Below are positions 53,990 to 63,903 of a stretch of DNA of 64,000 nucleotides, in pieces. Made by a program: the position numbers and the translations under genes. The stretch comes from Seongchinamella unica (GTDB lineage: Bacteria > Pseudomonadota > Gammaproteobacteria > Pseudomonadales > Halieaceae). The stretch lies in NCBI RefSeq assembly GCF_004354085.1, contig NZ_SMSE01000003.1:673356-737355 (forward strand). The letters are read 5' to 3'. Position 1 is the stretch's first letter. Each line of letters opens with the position of its first letter. The notes under the pieces are model-generated. The model was not told the DNA's origin. It ran no database searches and saw nothing but the letters and a program-made list of their open reading frames with translations.

Positions 53990-56302
53990 ATGAGCAAATC
54001 GATTTCCCAGCGTATTGCGGAAGAACTCGCAGTGCGAGAAGCACAAGTAAACGCAGCCATAGGCCTACTGGACGAAGGAGCCACCGTCCCTTTTATCGCC
54101 CGCTATCGCAAGGAGGTCACCGGGGAGCTGGACGACAGTCAGATGCGCCTGCTGGAGGAACGCCTGCACTACCTGAGAGAAATGGAAGCACGCAGGGAGA
54201 GTATCCTCTCCAGCATTGAGGAGCAGGGGAAACTGACCCCTGAACTGGAGAAGTCACTGCGTGAGGCGGATACCAAGAACCGCCTGGAAGACCTCTACCT
54301 GCCCTACAAACCCAAGCGGCGCACCAAGGCGCAGATCGCTCGCGAGGCGGGCCTGGAGCCGCTGGCCACCACGCTGCTTGAGGATCCGGAGCAGGATCCG
54401 GAGGTCCTGGCCGGGCAGTACCTCAATGCCGAGGCCGGCATCGACGACAGCAAGGCGGCCCTGGACGGCGCACGCCAGATCCTGATGGAGCGATTCGCCG
54501 AGGATGCAGACCTGCTGGCGAGCCTGCGTCAGTTCCTCACCGACAACGCCCAGCTGGCATCGAGATTGGTCGAGGGCAAGGAGCAGGAAGGCGCCAAGTT
54601 CCGCGACTACTTCGAGCACACCGAGCCGCTGGCCAAGGTGCCTTCACACCGGGCCCTGGCCATGTTCCGGGGCCGCAACGAAGGTATCCTCAACATCAAT
54701 CTGGTCATGCACGCCGATGAGAAACCCAGCGATGCCCATCCCTGCGAGGCCATGGTTGCCGAACACTGGAATATCGTGGACAAGGAAAGGGCCGCCGATC
54801 GCTGGCTGCGAGAGGCCGTGCGCTGGACCTGGCGCGTCAAACTGCTGACCCACCTGCAAACCGACCTGTTGGGGCAATTACGCGAGCGCGCCGAAGCGGA
54901 AGCGATCGAGGTCTTCGCCCATAACCTCAAGGACCTGCTGCTGGCAGCGCCCGCTGGCCAGAAGGCCACCATTGGCCTGGACCCGGGCCTGCGAACCGGG
55001 GTAAAAGTCGCGGTGATCGACGCCAACGGCAAGGTGCTGGACCACGGCGCCATTTTTCCCAACCCGCCGCAAAAGCGCATCCAGGAAGCGGAAGCCACCC
55101 TGCTGCACATGATCCGTCAATACGGAGTTGAACTGATTGCCATCGGCAACGGTACCGCGGGACGGGAAACCGACAAGTTTGTCGGCGATATCCTGAAAAG
55201 CCATCCGCAACTCAACTGCCGCAAGGTAATGGTCAATGAGGCCGGTGCCTCCATCTACTCCGCCTCGGAATTCGCCGCCCGGGAATTTCCCGATCTCGAT
55301 GTCACCATTCGCGGTGCTATTTCCATTGCCCGCCGGCTGCAGGACCCTCTGGCGGAGCTGGTGAAGATCGAGCCCAAGTCCATCGGTGTGGGCCAGTACC
55401 AGCACGATGTGAGCCAGGTACAGCTGGCCAGGCAGCTCGATGCGGTGGTGGAGGACTGTGTGAACGCGGTCGGGGTGGATGTAAACACCGCTTCGGTGCC
55501 GCTGCTGACCCGGGTGTCCGGACTCAACCAGAGCATTGCCACCAACATTGTCCAGCTGCGGGACACCCAGGGCAGTTTCAGCACTCGCAAGGACCTGCTG
55601 AAGGTCAGCCGGTTTGGTGACAAGACCTTCGAGCAGGCAGCGGGCTTCCTGCGGGTAAGCGGCGGCGACAACCCCCTGGACGCGTCCGCGGTTCACCCCG
55701 AATCCTACGGTGTGGTTGAGCAGATCGCGGCCCAATGTCACCGGGAAGTGCGCAGCATCATCGGCGACAGCAGCTTCCTGCGCGCACTCAATGCCGCCGA
55801 CTACACCAGTGAGGGTGTCGGTCTGCCTACCGTGCAGGACATTATCGCCGAACTCGACAAACCGGGACGGGACCCCCGCCCCGAGTTCAGGATGGCTGAG
55901 TTCCAGGAGGGTGTGGAAAAACTATCTGACCTGCGCCCGGACATGGTGCTGGAGGGAACGGTAACCAACGTCACCAATTTTGGCGCCTTCGTCGATATTG
56001 GCGTACACCAGGACGGCCTGGTGCATATCTCCGCACTGGCTGAAAAGTTCGTCAAGGACCCCCGCGACGTGGTCAAGGCCGGCGACATAGTCAGGGTCAA
56101 GGTGATGGAGGTGGACGAGCCCCGCAAGCGCATCGGTTTGTCCATGCGGCTCAGCGACAAGGCCGGTGAGCAGAGCGACAGTCGCGGCGGAAAAAAGCGC
56201 CGTAGTGACAACAGTCAACGCCCACAGAAAGTGCACCGGGAAAAGCCGGCGGCGAACAATGCTTTCGCCGCGGCGTTCGCCAATGCCAGGCAGCGAAAGT
56301 GA
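53990..56302 (+). CDS. tex: Tex, S1-domain transcription accessory protein
   Basis: The 770-aa protein has the Tex architecture: an N-terminal helical region ([20 protein letters not shown]), a YqgF/RNase H-like domain ([20 protein letters not shown]), helix-hairpin-helix segments ([19 protein letters not shown]) and a C-terminal S1 RNA-binding domain ([20 protein letters not shown]). It binds nucleic acid and affects transcription of some genes. The tail is basic and disordered. It is a single-gene unit. Confidence 0.95.
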   Translation: MSKSISQRIAEELAVREAQVNAAIGLLDEGATVPFIARYRKEVTGELDDSQMRLLEERLHYLREMEARRESILSSIEEQGKLTPELEKSLREADTKNRLEDLYLPYKPKRRTKAQIAREAGLEPLATTLLEDPEQDPEVLAGQYLNAEAGIDDSKAALDGARQILMERFAEDADLLASLRQFLTDNAQLASRLVEGKEQEGAKFRDYFEHTEPLAKVPSHRALAMFRGRNEGILNINLVMHADEKPSDAHPCEAMVAEHWNIVDKERAADRWLREAVRWTWRVKLLTHLQTDLLGQLRERAEAEAIEVFAHNLKDLLLAAPAGQKATIGLDPGLRTGVKVAVIDANGKVLDHGAIFPNPPQKRIQEAEATLLHMIRQYGVELIAIGNGTAGRETDKFVGDILKSHPQLNCRKVMVNEAGASIYSASEFAAREFPDLDVTIRGAISIARRLQDPLAELVKIEPKSIGVGQYQHDVSQVQLARQLDAVVEDCVNAVGVDVNTASVPLLTRVSGLNQSIATNIVQLRDTQGSFSTRKDLLKVSRFGDKTFEQAAGFLRVSGGDNPLDASAVHPESYGVVEQIAAQCHREVRSIIGDSSFLRALNAADYTSEGVGLPTVQDIIAELDKPGRDPRPEFRMAEFQEGVEKLSDLRPDMVLEGTVTNVTNFGAFVDIGVHQDGLVHISALAEKFVKDPRDVVKAGDIVRVKVMEVDEPRKRIGLSMRLSDKAGEQSDSRGGKKRRSDNSQRPQKVHREKPAANNAFAAAFANARQRK

Positions 56303-56669
56303 AACAGGCTTGCGGCTGCCGGCACTCCCACCGGTAGTGTCCCAATAAGCGATCGGCGTCCGGCCTGGGGCGGGCGCTATCGAAAACAGTGTCCGCCGGG
56401 GCAATATCGGCAAGTATGGAGATACCGGTGCGTACCTCGTCCCCAATGGGGGCAATGCATGCCTGCTCCTGTTGGCCCAGGCCGGCTTCCAGCGGTGGTT
56501 TGCCCACCGGAGAATTGCTGTTTCTCATCTGATATCCATGTCCTCTGGCGGCTAATCGACTATTCTAGTCTAGATCCGGGTGCGTTAATCCGGGCTGCCA
56601 AAATCGACTTGTGCCCTGGCGGTTTAGCCGGCACAGTCTAGAATTGCCCAACCAGACAGGAGCCTTTGC
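56303..56669. other. tex-WS/DGAT intergenic region, nothing identified
   Basis: This 367-bp gap holds no credible gene. A minus-strand frame starting near 56528 extends into tex and has biased composition, so I reject it. The AT-richer part near 56555-56575 (TATTCTAGTCTAGAT) is the likeliest place for the promoter of the acyltransferase gene, but no clear -35 box precedes it. Confidence 0.4.
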
Positions 56670-58175
56670 ATGGAACAGCTTACCGAACTGGACAATGCCT
56701 TTATCCAGATGGAGAGCAGTCGCACTCCCATGCACATTACACCCGTTATCTTCTACGACCAGTCGGGCGTGGCAGGCGGCAGGGTCCGGTTCAAGGATAT
56801 TCTGCAGGTGTTCGAAGGCAACCTCCACAAGTCAAAGATCTTCCGCCGTAAACTGGCCGGGGGCGCCCTCGGCTTCGACACCCCTTTCTGGATCGAAGAC
56901 GAAAACTTTGACCTGGAGTTCCACGTCCGTCATATCGCCCTGCCCAAACCCGGCGACTGGCGGCAGCTGTGCATACTGATGGCCCGGCTGCATGCCAGGG
57001 GCCTGGACATGACACGTCCGCTGTGGGAGGCCTATGTCATCGAAGGATTGAACAAGGTGCAAGGGCTCCCGGAAAACAGCTTCGCGATCATGCTGAAGAT
57101 CCACCACTCAGCCATCGACGGCGTGTCCGGTGCCGAGATCATTGCCGCAATTCACAGCCTGGACCCGGATGCCCCACTACCGGAGGTGGACGACGACTGG
57201 CGCGGCGAATCCTCGCCACCGGTGAGCAAGGTCATCACCCAGGCTTACATCAACAACATCAGGCGGCCCATACACCTGGCAGGCACCGTTCGCCAACTGG
57301 TGCCAGCGATGATCAAAGCCAACAAGCTCAGCAGCGAGCACGATCAGGAAGAGAGACACCTGGAGCGCACCCGCTTTAATGCCAGGATCGGCTCACACCG
57401 GGTTACCGATGCGTTGATCATGGAACTGACGCGGATAAAGAAGATTCGCCAGTGTGTCCCGGGTGCCACCATCAACGACGTTATCGTCGCCACCGTCAGT
57501 GGTGCCATGCGCAAATACCTCGAGGCTCACGACGAACTGCCAGAACACAGTCTGGTTTGCGCCGCGCCAATAAACGTCCGTCAGGAGCGTAACAGCGATT
57601 CCAAGGGCAACCAGGTTGGCGTAATGACCATCGACATGGCGACAGATATAGCCGACCCGGTCGAGAGGCTGAAGGCGGTGATGTCCCACAGCGCCAACTC
57701 GAAGGAAACCTCCCAGGTCGTCGGTACTGGCGTGATGATGGACGTTTCCCGCGGTATATGGCCGCAGTTCATGAACCTGACCATGCGAGCAGCCACATCG
57801 CTGGCGCCGAAGACCGCGACACCGATGCCCATACACACCGTCATATCCAACGTACCCGGCCCGCAGTTTCCCCTGTATTTAGCCGGCGCCCGGGTGCATA
57901 TGTTAATGGGCCTGGGGCCGCTGGTGGATATGAGCGGGTTATTTCACGCCGTGATCAGCGGCATGGGCCTGATTACCATCAATTTCCTCAGCTGCAGGGA
58001 AATGCTGCCCGACCCGGACTTCTACAAGCAGTGCCTGGAAGAGTCCTACGCAGATCTGGAGGCAGCGACTTTCCTCAAGAAAAAATCGCCCCGGCGCAAG
58101 GCCAGAGCCAAAACCAAAGCCAAAGCCAAAACCAAAACCAAAGCCAAAGCCAAAGCCAAAGCCAAAGCCAGCTGA
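56670..58175 (+). CDS. WS/DGAT acyltransferase (wax ester / triacylglycerol synthase)
   Basis: The 501-aa enzyme joins acyl-CoA to long-chain alcohols or diacylglycerol. The active-site motif HHSAIDG lies at residues 145-151, preceded by the N-terminal fold LTELDNAFIQMESSRTPMHI and followed by the PxxNx-type VISNVPGPQFPLYLAG. Storage lipid synthesis is the likely role. The last 21 residues are (Lys-Ala/Thr) repeats that are not part of the catalytic domain. It stands alone between tex and a convergent gene that ends 1 bp away. Confidence 0.93.
   Translation: MEQLTELDNAFIQMESSRTPMHITPVIFYDQSGVAGGRVRFKDILQVFEGNLHKSKIFRRKLAGGALGFDTPFWIEDENFDLEFHVRHIALPKPGDWRQLCILMARLHARGLDMTRPLWEAYVIEGLNKVQGLPENSFAIMLKIHHSAIDGVSGAEIIAAIHSLDPDAPLPEVDDDWRGESSPPVSKVITQAYINNIRRPIHLAGTVRQLVPAMIKANKLSSEHDQEERHLERTRFNARIGSHRVTDALIMELTRIKKIRQCVPGATINDVIVATVSGAMRKYLEAHDELPEHSLVCAAPINVRQERNSDSKGNQVGVMTIDMATDIADPVERLKAVMSHSANSKETSQVVGTGVMMDVSRGIWPQFMNLTMRAATSLAPKTATPMPIHTVISNVPGPQFPLYLAGARVHMLMGLGPLVDMSGLFHAVISGMGLITINFLSCREMLPDPDFYKQCLEESYADLEAATFLKKKSPRRKARAKTKAKAKTKTKAKAKAKAKAS
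58110..58169 (+). repeat. Ten 6-bp repeats (AAAGCC/AAAACC) at the gene's 3' end
   Basis: Ten in-frame hexamers encode a Lys-Ala/Lys-Thr tail of the WS/DGAT enzyme. Six-base units keep the frame, so slippage would change only the length of the basic tail. Confidence 0.9.
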
Positions 58176-59102
58176 TTATTCCCAGCCCAGAACCGCTGCC
58201 TCAAGCAACACCGGGGGCAGTGGACGCTCACTGTTAAAGCGCTGCCTGAGCCAGGGCACCAACTGCCCCAGCAGTCCCTCGGTTCCATGCAGCAGCGGCA
58301 GGGTCACCAACAGGGAATCGCCCGCGGTATTGAGCAACACGAGGTGTTCCGGCCGTAAAGGCACCGCCCGGATAGTTAGCACCTCCCAATCGACGCTCAC
58401 CCCATGTCGTTGCTGCCAGGCGAGCTCGGTAGCCAGCAGCTCCGCCTCTTCCAGCAATTGCTGACACAGCGCCCGCTGTTGCCCGAGGTCGCCATCGCCG
58501 CGGAACGCCAGTTGCAGATTGTAGTGAGAGCAACGGGGACCCAGGGCAGTAAACTCCCAGTGGGGTGACACCAGGCCCGGCGACATGGGGATTGCTGCCG
58601 TTGCTTCCTCAACGGCAACGAGATCGCGACACAGACCCTGGCCACAAAACTGACCCAGTACCGATTGCTCGTAGGTGGGTTGCTGCCCGCTGCGGGGATG
58701 GGCCAGCATGATGGTTCTTCCGGCAACACTGACGGAGACAGCCTCTCGCGGATGCCGGCGCAGCTGCACCGGAAAACCCAGGGTTATGTCGTCCAACACC
58801 AGCGCCAGTTGCGCGGCATAGCGCTCCACGGCCCGCGACCAGGCGGTAAGGCGCAGGGCTTCATCGGAGTCCCGAGCCTGCCGGCGGGCGAGATCTGCCT
58901 CCGCCAGGTATACCTCGGTCAGCTCCAGCAGCGCGCTGCTGGCGAAACTGGCGCGAAGCTCCGGGTCGGCAGATTCCAGGGCCTGCACGATCCGCTCATA
59001 GCGGGACGCTTCAGCAAGCGTCTGTGCACCTGCCAGCAAGGCAATAATTGCCACCGCTGAACACCAGTTCCTCAGCCCGTTTACCGCCATCAGTGAACGC
59101 AC
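58176..59102 (-). CDS. Hypothetical exported protein, 308 aa
   Basis: The N-terminus has a signal-like hydrophobic stretch (AVAIIALLAGAQTLA). The mature part is helical at first (YERIVQALESADPELRASFA, ARRQARDSDEALRLTAWSRA) and then contains beta segments around four cysteines (FCGQGLCRDL, RCSHYNLQL, LCQQLL). No family is recognised. The stop is adjacent to the WS/DGAT stop, so the two genes converge. Confidence 0.6.
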   Translation of the reverse strand: MRSLMAVNGLRNWCSAVAIIALLAGAQTLAEASRYERIVQALESADPELRASFASSALLELTEVYLAEADLARRQARDSDEALRLTAWSRAVERYAAQLALVLDDITLGFPVQLRRHPREAVSVSVAGRTIMLAHPRSGQQPTYEQSVLGQFCGQGLCRDLVAVEEATAAIPMSPGLVSPHWEFTALGPRCSHYNLQLAFRGDGDLGQQRALCQQLLEEAELLATELAWQQRHGVSVDWEVLTIRAVPLRPEHLVLLNTAGDSLLVTLPLLHGTEGLLGQLVPWLRQRFNSERPLPPVLLEAAVLGWE

Positions 59103-59150
59103 GGATCAATCGAGGCTGTCGCGGGACAGCAAGTACCGCAGGCGTTAACG

Positions 59151-59522
59151 CTAGCCGAAAACGTAGAAGGCCAGCTTGTTGCCGTCAGGGTCGCGAACGT
59201 AGGCGCCATAGAACATATCCGGTATGCGCTGTCCGGGTTCTCCCTCACAGCTGGCACCGAGGGAAAGCGCCTTGGCATGCAACTCGTCGACCTTGTCCTT
59301 GCTCGGGGCGGTAATCGCTACCATGTTTCCATTACCCGGCTGCGGGTCGCTCTCGTTGTAGGGAATGCAGATAGACAGCATGGGAGCATCCATGCCGGTG
59401 CCGATGAACGCGATGCGATCCATATCCATTAACAGGGAAGCACCCAGGTCCGCCAACAACTCGGTATAGAAAGCCTTCGCCTTTTCCATGTCCGTTACGC
59501 CAATGGTAGTGTATCCAATCAT
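59151..59522 (-). CDS. VOC-family (glyoxalase/bleomycin resistance) protein
   Basis: A 123-aa single-domain protein starting MIGYTTIGVTDMEKAKAFYT and ending YGAYVRDPDGNKLAFYVFG, the typical beta-alpha-beta-beta-beta VOC repeat. The His that binds metal in glyoxalase I is not evident at the start, so the catalytic activity is unclear. It is probably transcribed alone. Confidence 0.88.
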   Translation of the reverse strand: MIGYTTIGVTDMEKAKAFYTELLADLGASLLMDMDRIAFIGTGMDAPMLSICIPYNESDPQPGNGNMVAITAPSKDKVDELHAKALSLGASCEGEPGQRIPDMFYGAYVRDPDGNKLAFYVFG

Positions 59523-59577
59523 TGCTCAGTACCTTAGTGATGTGATGGGCGGCCTAGGCTAACCCAATGCCGACCAC

Positions 59578-60696
59578 TTAGGAACCCCGGGGCGGGCCAT
59601 CCCGGGGCGGGCCATCCCGGGGCGGGACATTCTGTCGTCTCACCGCCTGGCCATCCTGTAAACGCTCGACACCCCGGACCGCCACCCAGTCTCCGGCCTG
59701 GAGCTCGCCGCTGACACTGACCCAGTCGGAAGCCCCTTCTCCCACCTCGACCCACACCTGACTGGCCTTGTCATCCTCATCGATACGGAAAACATAGCCA
59801 CCCTCGGCCCGCAATACGATGGCGTCCCGCGGGATTTGCAGCGCCGGTTCATTGCTGGCGATTTCCACGCGAACATTGGCCAGCTGCCCGGCAATCATGT
59901 CGCGGGTCCCGTTGTCCGCCAAATCAGCGCGCACTTCGAAGGTCTGGGAATTGATGTCTGCCGCCGGGATAACCGTTCTGACGACGGCCCGGTACTGCTG
60001 CGGTTTCTCGCCCAGCAGCTGGCCTCCCTGGGGAGTGAAATGGACGGTTTCGCCCGGCTCTACTCGACTGAGATAAACCACCGGCACCTGGAGACGCAGC
60101 TCCAGGGTATCGAGATCCACCAGACGGACGATAACGTCGCCGATACGGGCGTACTCACCGCCCCGCTTGTGCCGCTCGGCAATCACCCCGGCATAGGGAG
60201 CAACCAGTTGCGAACGCCGGAGTTCATCGTCCAGCTGATCGATCCTGGCCTGGAGCGAGCGGGCTTGCAGAATGGAAATGTCGCGGTTGGTTTCGCTTTC
60301 GTCCACCAGTCGTTGCGAGGCATTGTTGTACTCCTGCAGGCGGCGCAGCCGGGCAAGCTCCTTGTTGAGGTAATCGGTACTGACCTGCTCCCGTTCAACC
60401 TGGTGCTCCAGTTCCTGCTTGCGCAGCAGGATGGGTTGCTGGTCCAGTCGCGCGATGACCTGGCCCTTTTCCACCCGCGTTCCAGGTTCCAGCACCCACT
60501 CCAGTTCACCAGGGACAGTCAGGCTGAGCGCGGCATCGTGTCGACTGAAAATTCTGCCGCTTAGTGGCAGGCTGCGCTGTATCGGCCGCTCCCTGACCTG
60601 CTCAACCCGCACCGGAACAGGGTCCTGAGGGGCTTGCGCGAGGCTGCTGGTGGCAAACAGCGCAGTGATCAGCAGCGGCGACAGGTAACGTGGCAT
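59578..60696 (-). CDS. RND efflux periplasmic adaptor (membrane fusion protein)
   Basis: The 372-aa precursor has a signal peptide (MPRYLSPLLITALFATSSLA). It then has the adaptor plan: a lipoyl-like half (VPGELEWVLEPGTRVEKGQV), a long alpha-hairpin coiled coil (residues about 95-165), the second lipoyl half (LVAPYAGVIAERHKRGGEYA) and a beta-barrel domain. The C-terminus has three Pro-Pro-Arg-Asp-Gly repeats. It overlaps the permease stop by one base and links it to an outer-membrane channel that is not encoded here. Confidence 0.9.
   Translation of the reverse strand: MPRYLSPLLITALFATSSLAQAPQDPVPVRVEQVRERPIQRSLPLSGRIFSRHDAALSLTVPGELEWVLEPGTRVEKGQVIARLDQQPILLRKQELEHQVEREQVSTDYLNKELARLRRLQEYNNASQRLVDESETNRDISILQARSLQARIDQLDDELRRSQLVAPYAGVIAERHKRGGEYARIGDVIVRLVDLDTLELRLQVPVVYLSRVEPGETVHFTPQGGQLLGEKPQQYRAVVRTVIPAADINSQTFEVRADLADNGTRDMIAGQLANVRVEIASNEPALQIPRDAIVLRAEGGYVFRIDEDDKASQVWVEVGEGASDWVSVSGELQAGDWVAVRGVERLQDGQAVRRQNVPPRDGPPRDGPPRGS
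59586..59630 (-). repeat. Three 15-bp tandem repeats in the adaptor gene's 3' end
   Basis: Three head-to-tail copies of CCCGGGGCGGGCCAT, the third with one change, encode the Pro-Pro-Arg-Asp-Gly tail of the adaptor on the minus strand. Confidence 0.9.
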
Positions 60697-63600
60697 CAGG
60701 CCGACTCTCCAGTTGTAGGCACCCTGCCCAAGCGTAACAGGCTGGGAAGCAGCAACAAGGTAAACATGGCACACACGGTCATGCCGCCCACGATCACCGT
60801 CGCCAGCCCCCGATAGATTTCCGAGCCAACGCCGGGAATCACCATTAGCGGCACCATGCCGAAAATACTGGTCAGCGTGCTCATGAAAATCGGGCGCGCC
60901 CGGAACAACACGGCCTGATAGACCGCATCGGCTTCTCCCATGCCCGCGCGCTGGGCGCTGCGGGTCTGGTCAACCAGCAAAATGGCGTTGTTGACCACCA
61001 GGCCCAGCAGGATGATAAAGCCGATCATGGTCAGCAGGTCGAGCGACTGATAGGTAACCAGGTTCAGTAGCTTTAATCCAATCAGCCCACCGGCTATGGC
61101 CATGGGCATCACCAGCAGCACCAGTGCGGCGTCCCGCCCGGACCTGAATAGCGCCGCCATGATCAGGTAGAGAATCAGCACCGCCAGCAGGAAATTGATA
61201 CCGACCGTGCGCAGGGCCTCCGACAGCCTGTCGGCGCTGCCCCGGTAGCCCAGCCGGGCACCCCGGGGCAACAGGGGCTTAACCTGGGGCTCCACCTCGG
61301 TGCGTAGCCTGTGCAGGGCTTCCTCCATGGTCACTGTATCGGGCGGGATCAGGAAAATAGTGATGGTCCGCAGGCCGTCGACCCGCTGTAATTGCGACGG
61401 CCCGACGCCCCGCCGGATCTCCGCCAGGTCCCCTATGGTCTGGATTCCGGCCAGCGGGGTCGCCAGGGGCATGGCAACCAGTTGCTCCGGCGAATCCCAC
61501 TTTTCGGTCTGCAGGATCATGTCGTACCGTTCATTGCCGTCGAAATACTCGCCAGCCCACAACCCGTCTGTGTAGGTTCTCACCACATCGCCCACCGCAC
61601 GCCGGTCCAGCCCGGAAAGACTGAGGCGTTGCTCCCGTGGATAGATCCTGAGTTCCGCCTCACCGGCACTGAGATCCGGAGCAGAAAATACGACAGCGCC
61701 CTCCCAGAGGCCCCGGGTCAGTTCCATGGTTCTGGCAGCAACTGCTTTCAATTGCTCGAGATCCGCTCCCTGGATATCAATATTGATCGCGTCAGGGCCG
61801 TCGTCACTGAGGTTGAGCATGGATGACTGGCTGACAAAGGCCTCGGTATCGGTAATGCCCTGGAACAGGTCGTTACGCAGCAGGTCCAGTAATGCCGGCA
61901 CGTCCTCGGAGTGCTCCGGATAAATAAAGGCCATGGTGTCCCTGGCGCCAAAAGAGGCAAAGTTATAGCCTCGAATTTCTGGCGTCTTCTTTCCCTCGTA
62001 GTAGGGTTTCAATCGGCCAATGACCTCGCTGGCGATTTCCTTTTCCAGGGTGTCGAGATTAATCCCCGGCGGGGTGGCAAAGTAGGTCTGGATTGCGTCG
62101 ATCCGCGCCTTGGGCAGAAAATCGACCTGGGGCAGAAAAGCCCAGGAAAGCAACAGACTTCCACCCAGTATCGCCCCTATCCAGCCAAGTCGCCGGGTAC
62201 GGGTTTTTGTCGCCGTGAGTACCATGTCGGCAAGTTGCCGCCAGCGGGCTTCAAAACGGTCTTCACGGATGTTATTGGCCGACAGTCGGTGAGCGGCGGC
62301 GGGAAGGATAGTCAATGCGGTCAGCAGGGAGACACTGACTGCGGCAGTGAGGGTAATGGCCAGGTCCTTGAACAGCTGTCCCTCGACACCGACCATAAAC
62401 AGAATCGGCAGGAAAATGGCCACACTGGTAAGCGTGGAAGAAAACAACGCGCCGGATACCTGGCGACAACCCTGCAAAGTGGCCTCGACGCTGGAAAGCC
62501 CTGTGGCGCGTAAGCGGACGATATTTTCCTGCACGATGATCGCAGCGTCCATCACCAGGCCGACAGCAAAGGCCAACCCGGCCAGCGAAATGACATTAAG
62601 AGTCTTGCCGGTCAGCCGCAGTACCACAAAAGCGACCAGTAACGATATGGGTATGGTGGCCGCGATAATCAGGGTGGCCCGCAGGTTACGGAGAAAGAAC
62701 CAGAGGACCAGGCTCGCCAATCCCAGGCCAAGCAACAGATTCTGGTTCACCAGGGCAATCGCCCGGCGTATATGCAGCGAGGCGTCGAAGCTCAGTTCTA
62801 TGTTCAGCCCCCGGTCGTGTAACACCTCTTCATTGAGCTCATCTATCGTGGCATTCAGTGCATCGAGCAATTCCACGGTATTGGCGTCGTACGCGGGAAT
62901 CATACTGATGTAGTAAGCGGGAAAGCCGTTGCGGAACGAGAGATTGACCCGTTTGCGTAAACCCAGCTCGACAGTGGCAACTTCCTCTAGCCGGACCGGT
63001 TCACCGTTCTGCCAGGTGATCACCAGGTCGCCCAGTTCGTCCAGGTTTCGCTGTCCCAGATAACGTACCGTGTAACGCCGCCGTCCCACATCGGCAAATC
63101 CGCCGGAGACATCGACCGCGCGGCGCAGGGTGTCCGCGACCTCGGGAATACTAATGCCACGGGCGGCCAGTCGATGAGTATCGAGCGTGATGTGTATTTC
63201 CGGGTCCCGCTCGCTGGACAGCACCACCCGCGCAACTCCCGGTACCCGGGAGAGCCTTGGTTCCACTTCCTGATCGATCAGGGACTGGTAAGTCGCGACA
63301 TCCCGATTTTCATTGCCTGGCAGGGTATAGATCAGCAGAGACGCCGCCTGCCCGCGCCCGCTTCCACCACCCGAGCGGATCTCGGGCTCATCAGCATCGG
63401 CCGGGAGGTCGGTCGCCTGGTTGAGTTGGGTAATCACATCTATCAGCGCCCGCTGCATATCCCAGCCGATGCGGAAATTGAGTCGGATACGGCCAAAACC
63501 CCGGTTGATGTCGCTCACCATGCTCTCGAGGCCCTCGATATTGCGCAGGACTTTCTCCTGGGGCTGAATAATCGACTCCTCGACTTCCTCCGGGGCAGCG

Positions 63601-63752
63601 GCACGCCAGTTCGTTTGTATGGAGATCGCCGGACGTTCCACGTCGGGCAAAAGCTGTATGGGCAGGGAGCGCACACTGATAAGCCCGAAGACAACTATCA
63701 ACGCGACGATGACAGCGATGGCTGCCGGGTTGTTCAGTGATAGCCGGGTCAT
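60696..63752 (-). CDS. RND-family efflux permease
   Basis: The 1018-aa inner-membrane pump has the RND plan: TM1 and a large periplasmic loop (SLPIQLLPDVERPAISIQTN), a TM2-6 block, a second loop and a TM8-12 block. The proton-relay segment in TM4 reads GLVMDAAIIVQENIVR; the first of the two aspartates of AcrB is kept, the second is Ala. In the second half, the lysine-bearing helix and QTRSAQRAGMGEADAV are visible. It and the adaptor make a two-gene operon; no outer-membrane factor is next to them. Substrate is unknown. Confidence 0.92.
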   Translation of the reverse strand: MTRLSLNNPAAIAVIVALIVVFGLISVRSLPIQLLPDVERPAISIQTNWRAAAPEEVEESIIQPQEKVLRNIEGLESMVSDINRGFGRIRLNFRIGWDMQRALIDVITQLNQATDLPADADEPEIRSGGGSGRGQAASLLIYTLPGNENRDVATYQSLIDQEVEPRLSRVPGVARVVLSSERDPEIHITLDTHRLAARGISIPEVADTLRRAVDVSGGFADVGRRRYTVRYLGQRNLDELGDLVITWQNGEPVRLEEVATVELGLRKRVNLSFRNGFPAYYISMIPAYDANTVELLDALNATIDELNEEVLHDRGLNIELSFDASLHIRRAIALVNQNLLLGLGLASLVLWFFLRNLRATLIIAATIPISLLVAFVVLRLTGKTLNVISLAGLAFAVGLVMDAAIIVQENIVRLRATGLSSVEATLQGCRQVSGALFSSTLTSVAIFLPILFMVGVEGQLFKDLAITLTAAVSVSLLTALTILPAAAHRLSANNIREDRFEARWRQLADMVLTATKTRTRRLGWIGAILGGSLLLSWAFLPQVDFLPKARIDAIQTYFATPPGINLDTLEKEIASEVIGRLKPYYEGKKTPEIRGYNFASFGARDTMAFIYPEHSEDVPALLDLLRNDLFQGITDTEAFVSQSSMLNLSDDGPDAINIDIQGADLEQLKAVAARTMELTRGLWEGAVVFSAPDLSAGEAELRIYPREQRLSLSGLDRRAVGDVVRTYTDGLWAGEYFDGNERYDMILQTEKWDSPEQLVAMPLATPLAGIQTIGDLAEIRRGVGPSQLQRVDGLRTITIFLIPPDTVTMEEALHRLRTEVEPQVKPLLPRGARLGYRGSADRLSEALRTVGINFLLAVLILYLIMAALFRSGRDAALVLLVMPMAIAGGLIGLKLLNLVTYQSLDLLTMIGFIILLGLVVNNAILLVDQTRSAQRAGMGEADAVYQAVLFRARPIFMSTLTSIFGMVPLMVIPGVGSEIYRGLATVIVGGMTVCAMFTLLLLPSLLRLGRVPTTGESA

Positions 63753-63817
63753 GGCGTGGGATTTGGCTCGTTCTTGTTATAAGTAGCCAAGTCTAGTAGA
63801 TATTCCCCGGAAAGGAC

Positions 63818-63903
63818 ATTTGGGGTCAGAGTAAAAACCCCTCCGCCTCTGCCTCTGCCTGAGCTGCCGGCAATGCAACGGGGTTTTTACTCTGACCCCA
63901 AAT
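63818..63903. repeat. 24-bp perfect inverted repeat, REP/RAYT-like
   Basis: Bases 63818-63841 are the exact reverse complement of 63880-63903. Each arm contains the core GGGGTCAGAGTAAAAA. The 38-base loop is rich in CCTCTG repeats. I recall similar GGGGTCAGAGT hairpins next to IS200/Y1-type transposase genes in gammaproteobacteria, so this may be a non-autonomous palindromic element; no transposase is in the window. It could also end transcription from the gene beyond 64000. It fills most of the 248 bp after the permease start. Confidence 0.6.

Noticed and set aside
56151..56528. Minus-strand frame of 125 codons between tex and the WS/DGAT gene
   Set aside because: It runs antisense into tex, has no ribosome-binding site and no recognisable composition.
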